Shown here piece by piece: positions 41,190 to 50,254 of a DNA stretch of 64,000 nt. Origin of the DNA: Planococcus maitriensis. Its GTDB lineage: Bacteria; Bacillota; Bacilli; Bacillales_A; Planococcaceae. The stretch covers positions 269,282 to 333,281 of the forward strand of contig NZ_QLZQ01000002.1 in assembly GCF_003289925.1 (NCBI RefSeq), read 5' to 3'. The position numbers and the translations under genes were made by a program. Every line of letters starts with the position of its first letter. Position 1 is the first letter of the stretch. The notes under the pieces are model-generated. The model did no database searches, was not told where the DNA came from, and was given only the letters and a program-made list of their open reading frames with translations.

Positions 41190-42242
41190 TTACTCTTCGC
41201 CCCCGATCAAATAAGGTGCCGCGATCTGTTTCGTGATGCGGCCTTTATTGAGCAGTTCCTGGACCGATGTTTGCATGAGATGCATTCCCGCCGCCCGGTT
41301 CGTCAAGATGACGTTCGGGATCTGGTGGACTTTCTCGGTACGGATCAAGTTGGCGATCGCCGTGTTGTGGATCATGATTTCAGTCGCGGCGACGCGCCCT
41401 TTGCCGTCCGCTGTCGGAAGCAGCCGCTGCGAAATGACCGCTTTCAGGATGCCGCCGAGCTGCGTGCGGATTTGTGCGTGCTGCTCAGGCGGAAACACAT
41501 CGATGATCCGTTCAACGGTCGATGCGGCGCTCGAGGTGTGGAGCGTCCCCATGACCAAGTGGCCGGTTTCCGCTGCGGTGATCGCGGTCGTGATCGTTTC
41601 GAGGTCACGCATCTCTCCGACCAGTATGACATCCGGGTCTTGACGCAAGGCAGCGCGCAGGCCGTTGGCAAATGATTTCGTATCGAACCCGACTTCACGC
41701 TGGTCGATGACCGAGGATCCGTGCTTGTGCATATACTCGATCGGGTCTTCAAGCGTGATGATGTGCTTTGTCATATGTTCATTCATATGGCGGATCATCG
41801 CCGCCAGAGTCGTCGATTTACCGGAACCGGTCGGGCCGGTGACGAGGATCAAGCCTTGATGTGTATCGGATAATTTCTTCAAGGTATCCGGCATTTTCAA
41901 ATCGTCGATCGACGGGATGACCGTCGGGATCGTCCGGAAGGCATGCGAAATGGAACCGCGCTGGTGGAACGAGTTGACACGGAAACGGGCGACGCCTGGA
42001 ATCGAGTAGGAATAATCCATCTCGCCTTTTTGCAGGAACGTGTCCCATAGGCTTTCCGGCATCAAGGCTTTCGCGATCGCTTCGGTATCTTCCGGCAACA
42101 GCCGCTCCTCCCCGTAGCGCTTGAGCGATCCGTGCATGCGGAATACCGGCGGGATGCCGGTCGTCATATGGATATCGGAGACGCCCAGTTCACGCGCTGC
42201 GGTCAATACTTTATCGATAAAATCAATTGCGGTTTCAGTCAT
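41190..42242 (-). CDS. pilT: Type IV pilus retraction ATPase PilT
   Basis: The 350-aa hexameric motor has Walker A GPTGSGKSTTLAAM (near 128), Asp box, Walker B DPDVILVGEMRDLETI and His box GHLVMGTLHTSSA. The usual AIRNLIRE retraction motif is recognisable as AIANLIRTEK. A GTG three codons upstream is possible (42251). Overlaps nothing but begins just behind pilB; its presence implies retractable, twitching or DNA-uptake pili. Confidence 0.94.
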   Translation of the reverse strand: MTETAIDFIDKVLTAARELGVSDIHMTTGIPPVFRMHGSLKRYGEERLLPEDTEAIAKALMPESLWDTFLQKGEMDYSYSIPGVARFRVNSFHQRGSISHAFRTIPTVIPSIDDLKMPDTLKKLSDTHQGLILVTGPTGSGKSTTLAAMIRHMNEHMTKHIITLEDPIEYMHKHGSSVIDQREVGFDTKSFANGLRAALRQDPDVILVGEMRDLETITTAITAAETGHLVMGTLHTSSAASTVERIIDVFPPEQHAQIRTQLGGILKAVISQRLLPTADGKGRVAATEIMIHNTAIANLIRTEKVHQIPNVILTNRAAGMHLMQTSVQELLNKGRITKQIAAPYLIGGEE

Positions 42243-42243
42243 A

Positions 42244-43902
42244 TTAGTCACTCATGGCAACGCGGAGCACTTCTTCCGTCGTCGTCATGCCCTCCTTTAC
42301 TTTTAATAAGCCATCATCAATGAGGAAAATTGTTTTATTGGCAACGGCGATCTTGCGGATCTCGGCAGCTGAACCACCGCGGTTGATGATGTCTTTCATC
42401 GCGTCATCGACGACTAGCACTTCGTGGATCGCCATGCGCCCTTTATAGCCGCTCATATTGCATTGCGGGCAGCCGGTGCCGCGGGAAATCGTATCGATCG
42501 ACAGTCCCCTTCTTGCGAAAATCTCTTTCTCGCGCACGGTCGCCGGCTGGGTTTCGCGGCAATCGCGGCACACGCGGCGGATCAATCGCTGGGCGATGAC
42601 GGCATTGAGCGAAGCGGTGACGAGAAACGGTTCGATGCCCATATCCATGAGGCGCGTGATCGATGCGATCGAATCATTCGTATGGATTGTACTGAGCACC
42701 AAATGCCCTGTCAGCGAGGCACGGATCGAAATGTCCGCCGTTTCCTTGTCGCGTATCTCGCCGACCATGACGATGTCTGGATCCTGGCGCAGAATCGAAC
42801 GCAGCCCTGCCGCAAAGCTCAAGCCGACATTCGAGTTCACTTGGATCTGGTTGATGCCTTCCAATTGATACTCAACCGGGTCTTCGACGGTGATGATGTT
42901 GACTTCCTCGGAATTCAGCTTATTGAGCGCTGCGTATAAAGTTGAAGATTTTCCTGAACCGGTCGGGCCTGAAATCAAGACGATGCCGTTCGGTTTGTCG
43001 ATTTCGTGCATAAAGCGTTCCATATTGAGCTCGTTGAAACCGAGCTTCGAGATATCGGTCAAGTTCTGGCTCAAGTCCAGGATCCGCATGACGATTTTCT
43101 CTCCGAAAACGGTCGGCAACGACGACACACGCAAATCGATTGCCCGGAAGTCGACGGTCGTCTTGATACGGCCATCTTGCGGGATGCGGTTTTCGGTGAT
43201 ATCGAGATTGGCGAGAATCTTGATGCGGGCGGTGACCATCTGCTGCATCGTCTTCGGCAATACCCGTTCGGTCCGGAGCGTCCCGTCAATCCGGTAACGC
43301 ACCACTAATTTGCTTTCGTGCGGGTCGAGATGGACATCAGAAGCTTTCATCGCGACCGCATTCGACAACAGCTGATTGACGAGCCGCACGATCGGCGCAT
43401 CAAGGTCGGTCAATTCGTCCGCCTTATCTTCTTTGGCGTCCGGCATTTCCTCGAGCAGTTCATCGTATGATTCTTCTTCGTAATACTTGGCGATTGTTTT
43501 CATGATGTCTTCTTTGGACGCGATCGTCGGTTCGATCTGGAAGCCTGTCGCCAAACGCAAATCATCGATCGTGATGAAATCGGTCGGGTCGGTCATCGCG
43601 ATAAACAAGCGGTCTCCTTCCGTTTTCAAGGGCACGAGCAACTTACGCTTCGCGAATTCCTTCGGTACGACGTTGAACAGCATCGGGTCGAATGGATAGC
43701 GGAACAGCGAGACATGCGGAATGCCGAGCTGCACTTCGAGCGTTTCGATCAATTGCTGTTCGGTGATGAGCCCGCGCGTCAATAAGGCGTCCCCGAGTTT
43801 CTGGTCAGTCTGTTTCGAATCGAGCGTCCCTTGCAGATCGTCTTGTGTCAATAAACCTTGCTCGACGAGAATATCGCCGAGCCTTCTCCGTTTAATTACC
43901 AT
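42244..43902 (-). CDS. pilB: Type IV pilus extension ATPase PilB
   Basis: The 552-aa motor has an N-terminal MshEN/GspE_N domain (LGDILVEQGLLTQDDLQGTL), Walker A GPTGSGKSSTLYAAL (near 315), Walker B DPDIVMVGEIRDKET and a tetra-Cys zinc motif (CRDCRE ... CPQCNMSG) near 445-485. It drives pilin addition. AAGGGGG precedes the ATG; the single N domain fits Gram-positive PilB. Confidence 0.96.
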   Translation of the reverse strand: MVIKRRRLGDILVEQGLLTQDDLQGTLDSKQTDQKLGDALLTRGLITEQQLIETLEVQLGIPHVSLFRYPFDPMLFNVVPKEFAKRKLLVPLKTEGDRLFIAMTDPTDFITIDDLRLATGFQIEPTIASKEDIMKTIAKYYEEESYDELLEEMPDAKEDKADELTDLDAPIVRLVNQLLSNAVAMKASDVHLDPHESKLVVRYRIDGTLRTERVLPKTMQQMVTARIKILANLDITENRIPQDGRIKTTVDFRAIDLRVSSLPTVFGEKIVMRILDLSQNLTDISKLGFNELNMERFMHEIDKPNGIVLISGPTGSGKSSTLYAALNKLNSEEVNIITVEDPVEYQLEGINQIQVNSNVGLSFAAGLRSILRQDPDIVMVGEIRDKETADISIRASLTGHLVLSTIHTNDSIASITRLMDMGIEPFLVTASLNAVIAQRLIRRVCRDCRETQPATVREKEIFARRGLSIDTISRGTGCPQCNMSGYKGRMAIHEVLVVDDAMKDIINRGGSAAEIRKIAVANKTIFLIDDGLLKVKEGMTTTEEVLRVAMSD

Positions 43903-43924
43903 TCAAATCCCCCTTGCTCTCTCG

Positions 43925-45346
43925 TCACTTATCGACCCGTTCCCCCGCTTTGTCGTAAACGGGTTCATCGCCTGCCGATGGGCCGTTCTCTTTTTCTTCA
44001 TTATCGTTTTCGTCATCTGTATCGGATTCTGAATCCTGATCCGTCTCGCCAGGCACAGTAATTGTGCCTTCTTCATCTACAACAGCCGTGCCGTCTTCTG
44101 CATTTTGTTCTGCCGGGTCATGGATGCCGTTGTTATTTTCATCGATAAATCCTTCATCTCCAGGTTGCGGAACCGGTTGCCCGTCCGCATCTGTCGCTGG
44201 CGCTTCCGGTTTGGCCAATGGATACACTTCAATGCGGTGGACCGGCGGATAGAAATCGCTCGACACCGGTTCGACGCGCACTTCTTTATCGCCTTCCAAA
44301 ACGCTTCTCACCACTTCGATGCGTTTGCCGTCGCGGCCTTCTTCGCGCACTTGTTTGCCGCTCGAGACGAACGCGCTGTATTGCTTGATGAGGCGGGGCT
44401 CGACTTCCTTATCGCTTGCCGCCGAAATATAATACGTGTGGACAAACGGCTGCCCGTGGATCGATGCCGTCAGTTCGCCGTTTTCCAAATAGACATTCAA
44501 TGCGAACGAACTTGCATTCGGGTTGGAGAAAGAGAAATCGACGCCCAATGAACGGTTGATCGCCGCTTCTTCCCCAGCCGGCACATTTTCCGGCAATTGT
44601 TCTCCGATGCTGCGCTGTTCGATGAGGAAATTCGTCCGCAATACGGCCCCGTAAATGGCCGAGGCGATTTCCGTCAGTTCCGCATCCGTCGCTTCCAGCA
44701 AGGTCAATTCTTTCAGCATCGGCAAAAACGCGAATTGCTCATTCGGGCCGATCACTTTGCCATCGAGCGCTTCGATCACTTCTGCTGCGCCAATGCTGTT
44801 GATGCTATGGGAGAAACTTGATTGCGCGACAAGGTCTGGGCGCATTTCTAGCGAGTCGCTGCTGATGTCGACACGCGTCACCGACTGCCCGCCTTCAAGT
44901 GCCGTTTCCAGCTGTTGGTGGATGTTCGCGATATCCGCTTCCGTAAACGGCACATCGTTGAATTGTTTTTTCAGGAATGACCGCGTCGTCGTTTCCGATA
45001 AATCGAAAACAAAATCGTTCTGCGCGCCGCTTTGTGCTCTTGCCAAAGTTTCATCCAGTGAGATTTCCACGTCTTTCAATGGGTATTTCGCTGTCGCATC
45101 CAGATACGTCACATGCAGTTCCGAGGATTCCCGCACAGCGGAAGCCTGGCTCAAGAACAAAGTCTTGGCATCCGCGACTTCCATATTCGAGACATCGGTC
45201 GTGCCAATATAGGTGTAGTCGCCGTATTCCGCTGACGGGAACACCCATTCATCGACTGCATACGCGCCGGCATTCGCCGTGCCAAACACGACAAGGGCGG
45301 CTCCGAATACGCCGCCGAACACTTTTCCGAATTGCTTATTGTCCAT
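43925..45346 (-). CDS. VanW-domain surface protein within the pilus operon
   Basis: The 473-aa protein has a membrane helix (VFGGVFGAALVVFGTANAGA), a peptidoglycan-binding-4-like segment, a VanW domain (GPNEQFAFLPMLKEL ... EIASAIYGAVLRTNFL), and a G5-like stretch (YSAFVSSGKQVREEGRDGKR). The ~90-residue tail is strongly acidic and contains DENNNGIHDPAEQ, a DxNxxGxxDxxE-type calcium-binding loop. ATG 45346 follows AAAGGGG. It lies between the membrane protein gene and pilB, in the same direction. Role unknown; a wall-spanning or calcium-regulated pilus accessory is inference. Confidence 0.8.
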   Translation of the reverse strand: MDNKQFGKVFGGVFGAALVVFGTANAGAYAVDEWVFPSAEYGDYTYIGTTDVSNMEVADAKTLFLSQASAVRESSELHVTYLDATAKYPLKDVEISLDETLARAQSGAQNDFVFDLSETTTRSFLKKQFNDVPFTEADIANIHQQLETALEGGQSVTRVDISSDSLEMRPDLVAQSSFSHSINSIGAAEVIEALDGKVIGPNEQFAFLPMLKELTLLEATDAELTEIASAIYGAVLRTNFLIEQRSIGEQLPENVPAGEEAAINRSLGVDFSFSNPNASSFALNVYLENGELTASIHGQPFVHTYYISAASDKEVEPRLIKQYSAFVSSGKQVREEGRDGKRIEVVRSVLEGDKEVRVEPVSSDFYPPVHRIEVYPLAKPEAPATDADGQPVPQPGDEGFIDENNNGIHDPAEQNAEDGTAVVDEEGTITVPGETDQDSESDTDDENDNEEKENGPSAGDEPVYDKAGERVDK

Positions 45347-45347
45347 C

Positions 45348-45770
45348 TTAATTCCCCTTTCCGACCGGGCCGATGGACTCCATGCCAAATACCTTCTCGG
45401 ATTTCTCTTGAACTGGTTCTGTTTTTGGTTCCGGCGCCTTTTCGGCTTCCTTTTCCGGCTTCACCGGTTTCGGTGATTCCACTGCTTGCTTCTTACGGTC
45501 TTTGCGCTCTTGCTTCAAGCGCTCTTTTTCCTGTTGCTCGCGCTCTTCTATTTTCATGAAAAGAAGTGCTGTCACAAGCGACAGGCCGAGAATCGCGAGC
45601 AGGCTCATATGCCAGGCGAAATCCCCCTGCATCCAAAGCGCCACAGCTGCCGCTAAAAGGCTGCCTACTGCCACGATATATGTCTTTTTCTTATTCTCTA
45701 TTTTCTTGAAAAAGACCACTCCTGCCATGACTACCGCTGCGATCATGACCCAAATCAATAGTTTAACCAT
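45348..45770 (-). CDS. Small membrane protein of unknown function (pilus operon)
   Basis: The 140-aa protein has about three hydrophobic stretches (LLIWVMIAAVVMAGVVFF, TYIVAVGSLLAAAVALWMQG, MSLLAILGLSLVTALLFM) followed by a highly charged Lys/Glu helix and a Pro/Lys/Glu tail. I recognise no family. Its stop lies 1 bp from the VanW gene start, so the two are cotranslated. Confidence 0.75.
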   Translation of the reverse strand: MVKLLIWVMIAAVVMAGVVFFKKIENKKKTYIVAVGSLLAAAVALWMQGDFAWHMSLLAILGLSLVTALLFMKIEEREQQEKERLKQERKDRKKQAVESPKPVKPEKEAEKAPEPKTEPVQEKSEKVFGMESIGPVGKGN

Positions 45771-45803
45771 TACTCTTCCCCCTACACCTTGCTCATTTCT
45801 TCA

Positions 45804-47336
45804 TTAATACTCGACTTCCAGGCCGAAGCCGGATCCGATCGGCTCTGGAACCGAGACATCGATCGGGACAATCTTGCTTTCTTTCATCGAGATGCCGCAG
45901 TTTTCCAGGAATGTTGAATAATCATTGAATCCAGTTACATAGATACTGGTCATAGTTTTTTGTTCACCATTTACATTAACCATCCGATGTTGGTCCTGAG
46001 CATTCAGCAATTCAAACTTTTTATTTGTATCTGATGAATAGTATATTAAATGCCCACTGTCTGAAAATGTCACTTCTTGCCCAAGCCTCTGTAAATCATT
46101 TTCGTTAATTCGGTCGATGTCTAAACAAAAGTTCGAATGATTCGATACTTCGATATGATTCTTCCATTCAAGTCGCGCATATCTATCCTCTTCTTTATAG
46201 CCGAGAACTAAAAAGTTTGTATTGAACATATTTTTTAAGTTGACGTCGACATCAAGTTCTTTCACAACGATAGTTTGCTTTTCTCCATTTTTACCGAGGT
46301 TGATGATGTTGTTTCCTACTGACAACTTGCCATTTACGAACAAATTGGCATTAACCAAATTATTCATATTGTTCATTGCCCCTACATCATTTTGATTCAC
46401 CACGATATTTATGCCTTGAAAGTCGGTATTATTACAGTTCGGTTTGCATACAAATCCTACATAATTGTCTGTGTAAACACGAAAATCTTTCGGGTCCATG
46501 TCGTCATCCAAAGATTCCAGAAAATCTTTTAACGTTTCTGTGCTGCTCGCTTTACATTCGTATGGCACTTTAGCTGTGTCGTTTCGCACTGCCGTTAAGA
46601 GCTCCTCGCATGAAATGGTCGGTGGGTCTATTGAAAACACCTTGTCATAAGTTAAATCTTCATCTTCAGCAATGACGACCGTATTGATTTTTCGGGTTTC
46701 AGTAGCATCCAGAAAACTGTCCGGAATCTCCACTTGGAAAATTGCGGTTAGTTCTTTTTGATTGTCGATTGCCCGCCCTTCGACATTTAACTCGATTTTT
46801 ACCCATTTCACGTTTTTATCGATTATGTGCAGATCGTCGACGTCATTTTGAGAAGCATTCAATTTCACTGCAGAGGCTGATTTTACGTGATATTGTAACT
46901 GCTCTCCCGCAAACGGCACTTCCTCACCTGCCAGTTTCAGTTCATCTAGCTCATTGCTTTTTTCGAGAATTTTTTGAACGTATAGCTCTTTCATATCTTG
47001 GTCGATATCTTCTTCCCAGGCTGTACGTTCCAATTCACTGTCGCAGGTCGCGCCAAGCGGCAGTTCAATACAAGCAATAAGCTCATTCAACCTAAGTTGG
47101 GTTTCTTGCTGCATTTCTTCCTTCAACAATTTCAGTTCACGTTCAAAATCCGAACTATAATAGATGGTTCCCATTTCTGCGGCCGCTACTGCCTGATTTC
47201 CGGTATCGACGACTTTTTCCTGTTTGGCGTGATTCAAGGAGCCGGCCATGAATGTCGCGGCTAAACTCATGAACAGCACGATGATGAGCAGGACGATGAC
47301 AAGCGCATAGCCTTTTTCGTTCTTTACATTTTTCAT
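45804..47336 (-). CDS. Large pilin-like protein (PilX/GspK-type), lacks Glu5
   Basis: The 510-aa protein has a class III-like leader MKNVKNEKG followed by YALVIVLLIIVLFMSLAATF. The mature position 5 is Ile instead of Glu, as in tip pseudopilin GspK. A long soluble region follows without obvious domain, including a Cys-containing loop (FVCKPNCNNTDF) and a repeat-like middle (NLVNANLFVNGKLSVGNNII) suggestive of beta-helical structure. It is AT-rich compared with the ATPase genes. AGGAGG precedes the ATG. Confidence 0.75.
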   Translation of the reverse strand: MKNVKNEKGYALVIVLLIIVLFMSLAATFMAGSLNHAKQEKVVDTGNQAVAAAEMGTIYYSSDFERELKLLKEEMQQETQLRLNELIACIELPLGATCDSELERTAWEEDIDQDMKELYVQKILEKSNELDELKLAGEEVPFAGEQLQYHVKSASAVKLNASQNDVDDLHIIDKNVKWVKIELNVEGRAIDNQKELTAIFQVEIPDSFLDATETRKINTVVIAEDEDLTYDKVFSIDPPTISCEELLTAVRNDTAKVPYECKASSTETLKDFLESLDDDMDPKDFRVYTDNYVGFVCKPNCNNTDFQGINIVVNQNDVGAMNNMNNLVNANLFVNGKLSVGNNIINLGKNGEKQTIVVKELDVDVNLKNMFNTNFLVLGYKEEDRYARLEWKNHIEVSNHSNFCLDIDRINENDLQRLGQEVTFSDSGHLIYYSSDTNKKFELLNAQDQHRMVNVNGEQKTMTSIYVTGFNDYSTFLENCGISMKESKIVPIDVSVPEPIGSGFGLEVEY

Positions 47337-47346
47337 ATTGCGCCTC

Positions 47347-47805
47347 CTATGGCCGGTCAGTGCGGATGCGTGTCAAAGTCGTCTGGATGCTCAAACTTCG
47401 GCCGTTTTTTGTTAGTACCAATTTAATATCGGCATGATTTTTCTTTGGTTCGATTAAAGTTTCGGCAGTTAAGTCTGAATTCCCGTCTATGATGGTGCCA
47501 GTGTAGTCATATTCTTTGTCGAGCACCCGTTCAAAAACTTCCGCCCCTGTAGCATCAGGCACCTTCAACATCAACTGCCCGCCCTCGAATTTTATTGAGT
47601 ACTCATCGCTTTGGCGATGGGCAGCCGATAGTTTGGTGATGATGATATTGGCGTCCTGCTGGATTTCCGTTTTGCTAGTTTCCGCGGTCGTATGCTTCAT
47701 TCCAATCGATAACGCCGTCCATGCTGCAGTCGCGATGATGGATACAAGAAGAAGCGCCGCAAGCACTTCGACAAGGCTCACTCCCTTTTCATCGAGCCTC
47801 TCCAT
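47347..47805 (-). CDS. Minor prepilin (type II/IV pseudopilin)
   Basis: The 152 aa begin MERLDEKG, cleaved before VSLVEVLAALLLVSIIATAA with Glu5, then a compact soluble domain without Cys (YSIKFEGGQLMLKVPD). Its ATG shares a base with the upstream stop (TGATG). It resembles minor pilins that prime assembly. Confidence 0.85.
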   Translation of the reverse strand: MERLDEKGVSLVEVLAALLLVSIIATAAWTALSIGMKHTTAETSKTEIQQDANIIITKLSAAHRQSDEYSIKFEGGQLMLKVPDATGAEVFERVLDKEYDYTGTIIDGNSDLTAETLIEPKKNHADIKLVLTKNGRSLSIQTTLTRIRTDRP

Positions 47806-48323
47806 CAGTTTTGCTCCTCTACGCGATATTGGAGGTATCCGTATGTCTCACTGCTGACTCTGCCGCCCTCATAAATCTTCAAGTGCATTTTATGCAATTG
47901 GGCAAGCGTAGGGTCATCGCATTTAAGGAGACTGGTTTCTGTCTCGGTCAAAAACGGGGTACAGTCGAGTGCAAGTTCCACTTCGTATGTGTAGCCATCC
48001 TGCTTTTCGAATCGCGCATAACCGTTTTCCTTTGAAACTTTCGTATAATTCAAACCGTTCATTGTAGTTTCGTATTTATCGATGAATTTTTCATAAATGA
48101 CCGGATCCGCTTCGTCGCGGTCCCCCAGCCAGTCCGCATTAGCGATTACCGCCATCTCCTGCCTCGCCAAGTTCATCGTGTCGAGTTTCGCTTCGGTCTT
48201 GTTGTTGAACAAGGTCATTTGGGGAAATACGGTCATGATGCCGACGAAGACGATGCCGAGGATGACGAGCGCCGCCAACACTTCGACGAGAGTCAAGCCT
48301 TGTTGTGATTTCAGCTTATTCAT
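47805..48323 (-). CDS. Minor prepilin (PilV/GspI-like)
   Basis: The 172-aa protein has the leader MNKLKSQQG and the mature start LTLVEVLAALVILGIVFVGI with Glu5. It contains the Cys pair LDCTPF/LLKCDDP. ATG 48323 is 11 nt after AGGGGG; the ATG at 48332 is too close to it. It is the first gene of the pilus operon on the minus strand. Confidence 0.85.
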   Translation of the reverse strand: MNKLKSQQGLTLVEVLAALVILGIVFVGIMTVFPQMTLFNNKTEAKLDTMNLARQEMAVIANADWLGDRDEADPVIYEKFIDKYETTMNGLNYTKVSKENGYARFEKQDGYTYEVELALDCTPFLTETETSLLKCDDPTLAQLHKMHLKIYEGGRVSSETYGYLQYRVEEQN

Positions 48324-48507
48324 TTCCAGCATTCCCCCTAATTTCGTATAATTTATTGTTAGGAATTTCCTTTTAGTGCAGTCTTTCTATCCAAATCGCA
48401 CTACGCCTTTATTATTACATGTTTATTGTTATTTGACACGGTATTTTTACAGGATAATCTATACTTTTTAATAAAACTTTAGCTTTTATTCCCATATTTC
48501 ATAAGAG

Positions 48508-48545
48508 AAAAAGACTACAGAATCGGCAAATGCCGTTCTGTAGCC
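48508..48545 (-). terminator. Terminator of folC-GGDEF operon
   Basis: GGCTACAGAACGGCA / TGCCGATTCTGTAGTC-type stem on the minus strand, followed by T5, directly after the GGDEF gene. Confidence 0.85.
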
Positions 48546-50249
48546 TTATTTTGTGTAGGCTGCAACTTTATTCCTGCCCGCTTGCTTGGCGCCCGTGTAA
48601 AGTGCGCGGTCGGCGTTGCGGATGATGCCGGTGCCGTCTTCCGCGTCTTCAGGGGCGGATGCAACGCCGATGCTCATGGTGATGTGGAGTTCATCGGCTT
48701 GTTTTTCGTTCTGTATGCTCTGCTGGATCTTGAATGCGCGGCCGGCGATTTCCTTGCGCAGGTTTTCTGCGAGGATCAAGGCCAGTTCTTTGCTGTAATG
48801 CGGCAGCAAGACGACGAATTCCTCCCCGCCGTAGCGCGCGACCGTGCCCTCCTCGCCAACCGCCTCCCTCAATAAATCTGCCAGCTGGATGAGGATTTCA
48901 TTGCCGCTCTGGTGGCCGTATGTATCGTTGATGGATTTGAAATGGTCGATGTCCATCATGATGAGCGACAGCTGGCTCAAGGTGCCGGCTTCGATTTGTT
49001 TCATGCAGCTTTCGAGCGATTCGTCGAGGTAGCGGTAATTATAGAGTTTGGTCAAGCCGCAGCGCTCGCTTTTAGCGATGACTTTCTCCATATAGCCCGC
49101 TTTTTCAAGCGAGACGGCGAAATAGGTACTGAGGATTTCCATGATCTGCAATTGGTTCTCGGAAAAAGCGAAGGGCCTTCTCGACCCGACGAGCAAGACG
49201 CCTTCGATTTTATTGTTTCTCGAAATCGGCGTCGCCATGATGCTCTCGATGTCCTGCCTCATCTGGACTGTGGCAAGGTTTGCCCATTGCCTTTTCTTGC
49301 CGAACAATAGCGGCGCGTTATACGCAATGGCCTGCCCCGCGATTCCTTTCGTATACGGGATGGCCGGCATGTCCATTTCGACAAACTTCCCGTCTTCGAA
49401 CGTCCGCAGGACGAGCAGCTGGCTGTCGCGGTAATCGATGACATAGGCGTAATCGGTTTTGAACATCGTGGCCACGTGTTCGACGAATTGGTCGATCACT
49501 TCATTCTGCGTCAGCCGGTCGGCCAGCTGGTGGCCGATATTGCCGGCTTTTTTCAAGTCGATATTGATTTTCTCCGAACTGTTGTAGAGGCGCAGCACGA
49601 CGGTCATGACCATGAACGGCAAGCCGAGCAGCATCGGGGCATAGATCCCGATCGATGTTTCGAGTATATAGAGCGTGATGGCATACGGAAAGACCAATAG
49701 CGTGATGAGGAAATCCCAAATCGTATCGAGCGTGATGAACGATTTCGACGTTTTCATCAATACATCATCCACATGCAAATACAGATGATTCGCGATCAGG
49801 TAGACAAGCTGGTAAAGCAGGCCGTACAGGACGATATGCGAAAACTCCACCGACCCGATTCGGCCGCCAGCCCAGAAGAACACCAGGCCGGTAAATGCCG
49901 ACAAGACGAAAAACATGAGCGAGTTGAACGGAAAGCGTTCAGTGCGGGGAGATGCGCTTCGCGTGCGGAATAACAGGATGAGCATCGTCAGCTGGGAAAC
50001 GAGGATTTCGACAAATAGCCCATATTTCAAGAACACCGCAATGGTCACCCATTGCACGAGATACATCGGTGTGCCATTGATATTGAGCGGCAATAAAGAC
50101 GTCAATACAGCGAATGCGATGAACGCCAATAATTCCCAGTCAAACAGCACCTCAGGAGGGTACTGTCTGTAAACAATATACAAACCGGCAGGAACGATCA
50201 ACGCCCAGAGCGCCCATAACAGCGGTTTTCTTTTTCGGCTATCTTTCAT
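48546..50249 (-). CDS. Membrane GAF-GGDEF diguanylate cyclase
   Basis: The 567-aa protein has an N-terminal membrane region of about six helices (to ~210), a GAF domain (~235-375, HVATMFKTDYAYVIDYRD) and a C-terminal GGDEF domain (~400-565) with active-site ARYGGEEFVVLLPHYSKE and ALILMMD-like DIDHFKSINDTYGH metal site. The RxxD inhibitory site nine residues before GGEEF is absent (Gly-Glu-Glu-Gly), so feedback by c-di-GMP is not expected. It starts 5 bp after folC with its ribosome site inside the folC end. c-di-GMP could act on the adjacent pilus genes; unproven. Confidence 0.93.
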   Translation of the reverse strand: MKDSRKRKPLLWALWALIVPAGLYIVYRQYPPEVLFDWELLAFIAFAVLTSLLPLNINGTPMYLVQWVTIAVFLKYGLFVEILVSQLTMLILLFRTRSASPRTERFPFNSLMFFVLSAFTGLVFFWAGGRIGSVEFSHIVLYGLLYQLVYLIANHLYLHVDDVLMKTSKSFITLDTIWDFLITLLVFPYAITLYILETSIGIYAPMLLGLPFMVMTVVLRLYNSSEKINIDLKKAGNIGHQLADRLTQNEVIDQFVEHVATMFKTDYAYVIDYRDSQLLVLRTFEDGKFVEMDMPAIPYTKGIAGQAIAYNAPLLFGKKRQWANLATVQMRQDIESIMATPISRNNKIEGVLLVGSRRPFAFSENQLQIMEILSTYFAVSLEKAGYMEKVIAKSERCGLTKLYNYRYLDESLESCMKQIEAGTLSQLSLIMMDIDHFKSINDTYGHQSGNEILIQLADLLREAVGEEGTVARYGGEEFVVLLPHYSKELALILAENLRKEIAGRAFKIQQSIQNEKQADELHITMSIGVASAPEDAEDGTGIIRNADRALYTGAKQAGRNKVAAYTK

Positions 50250-50254
50250 GACAT

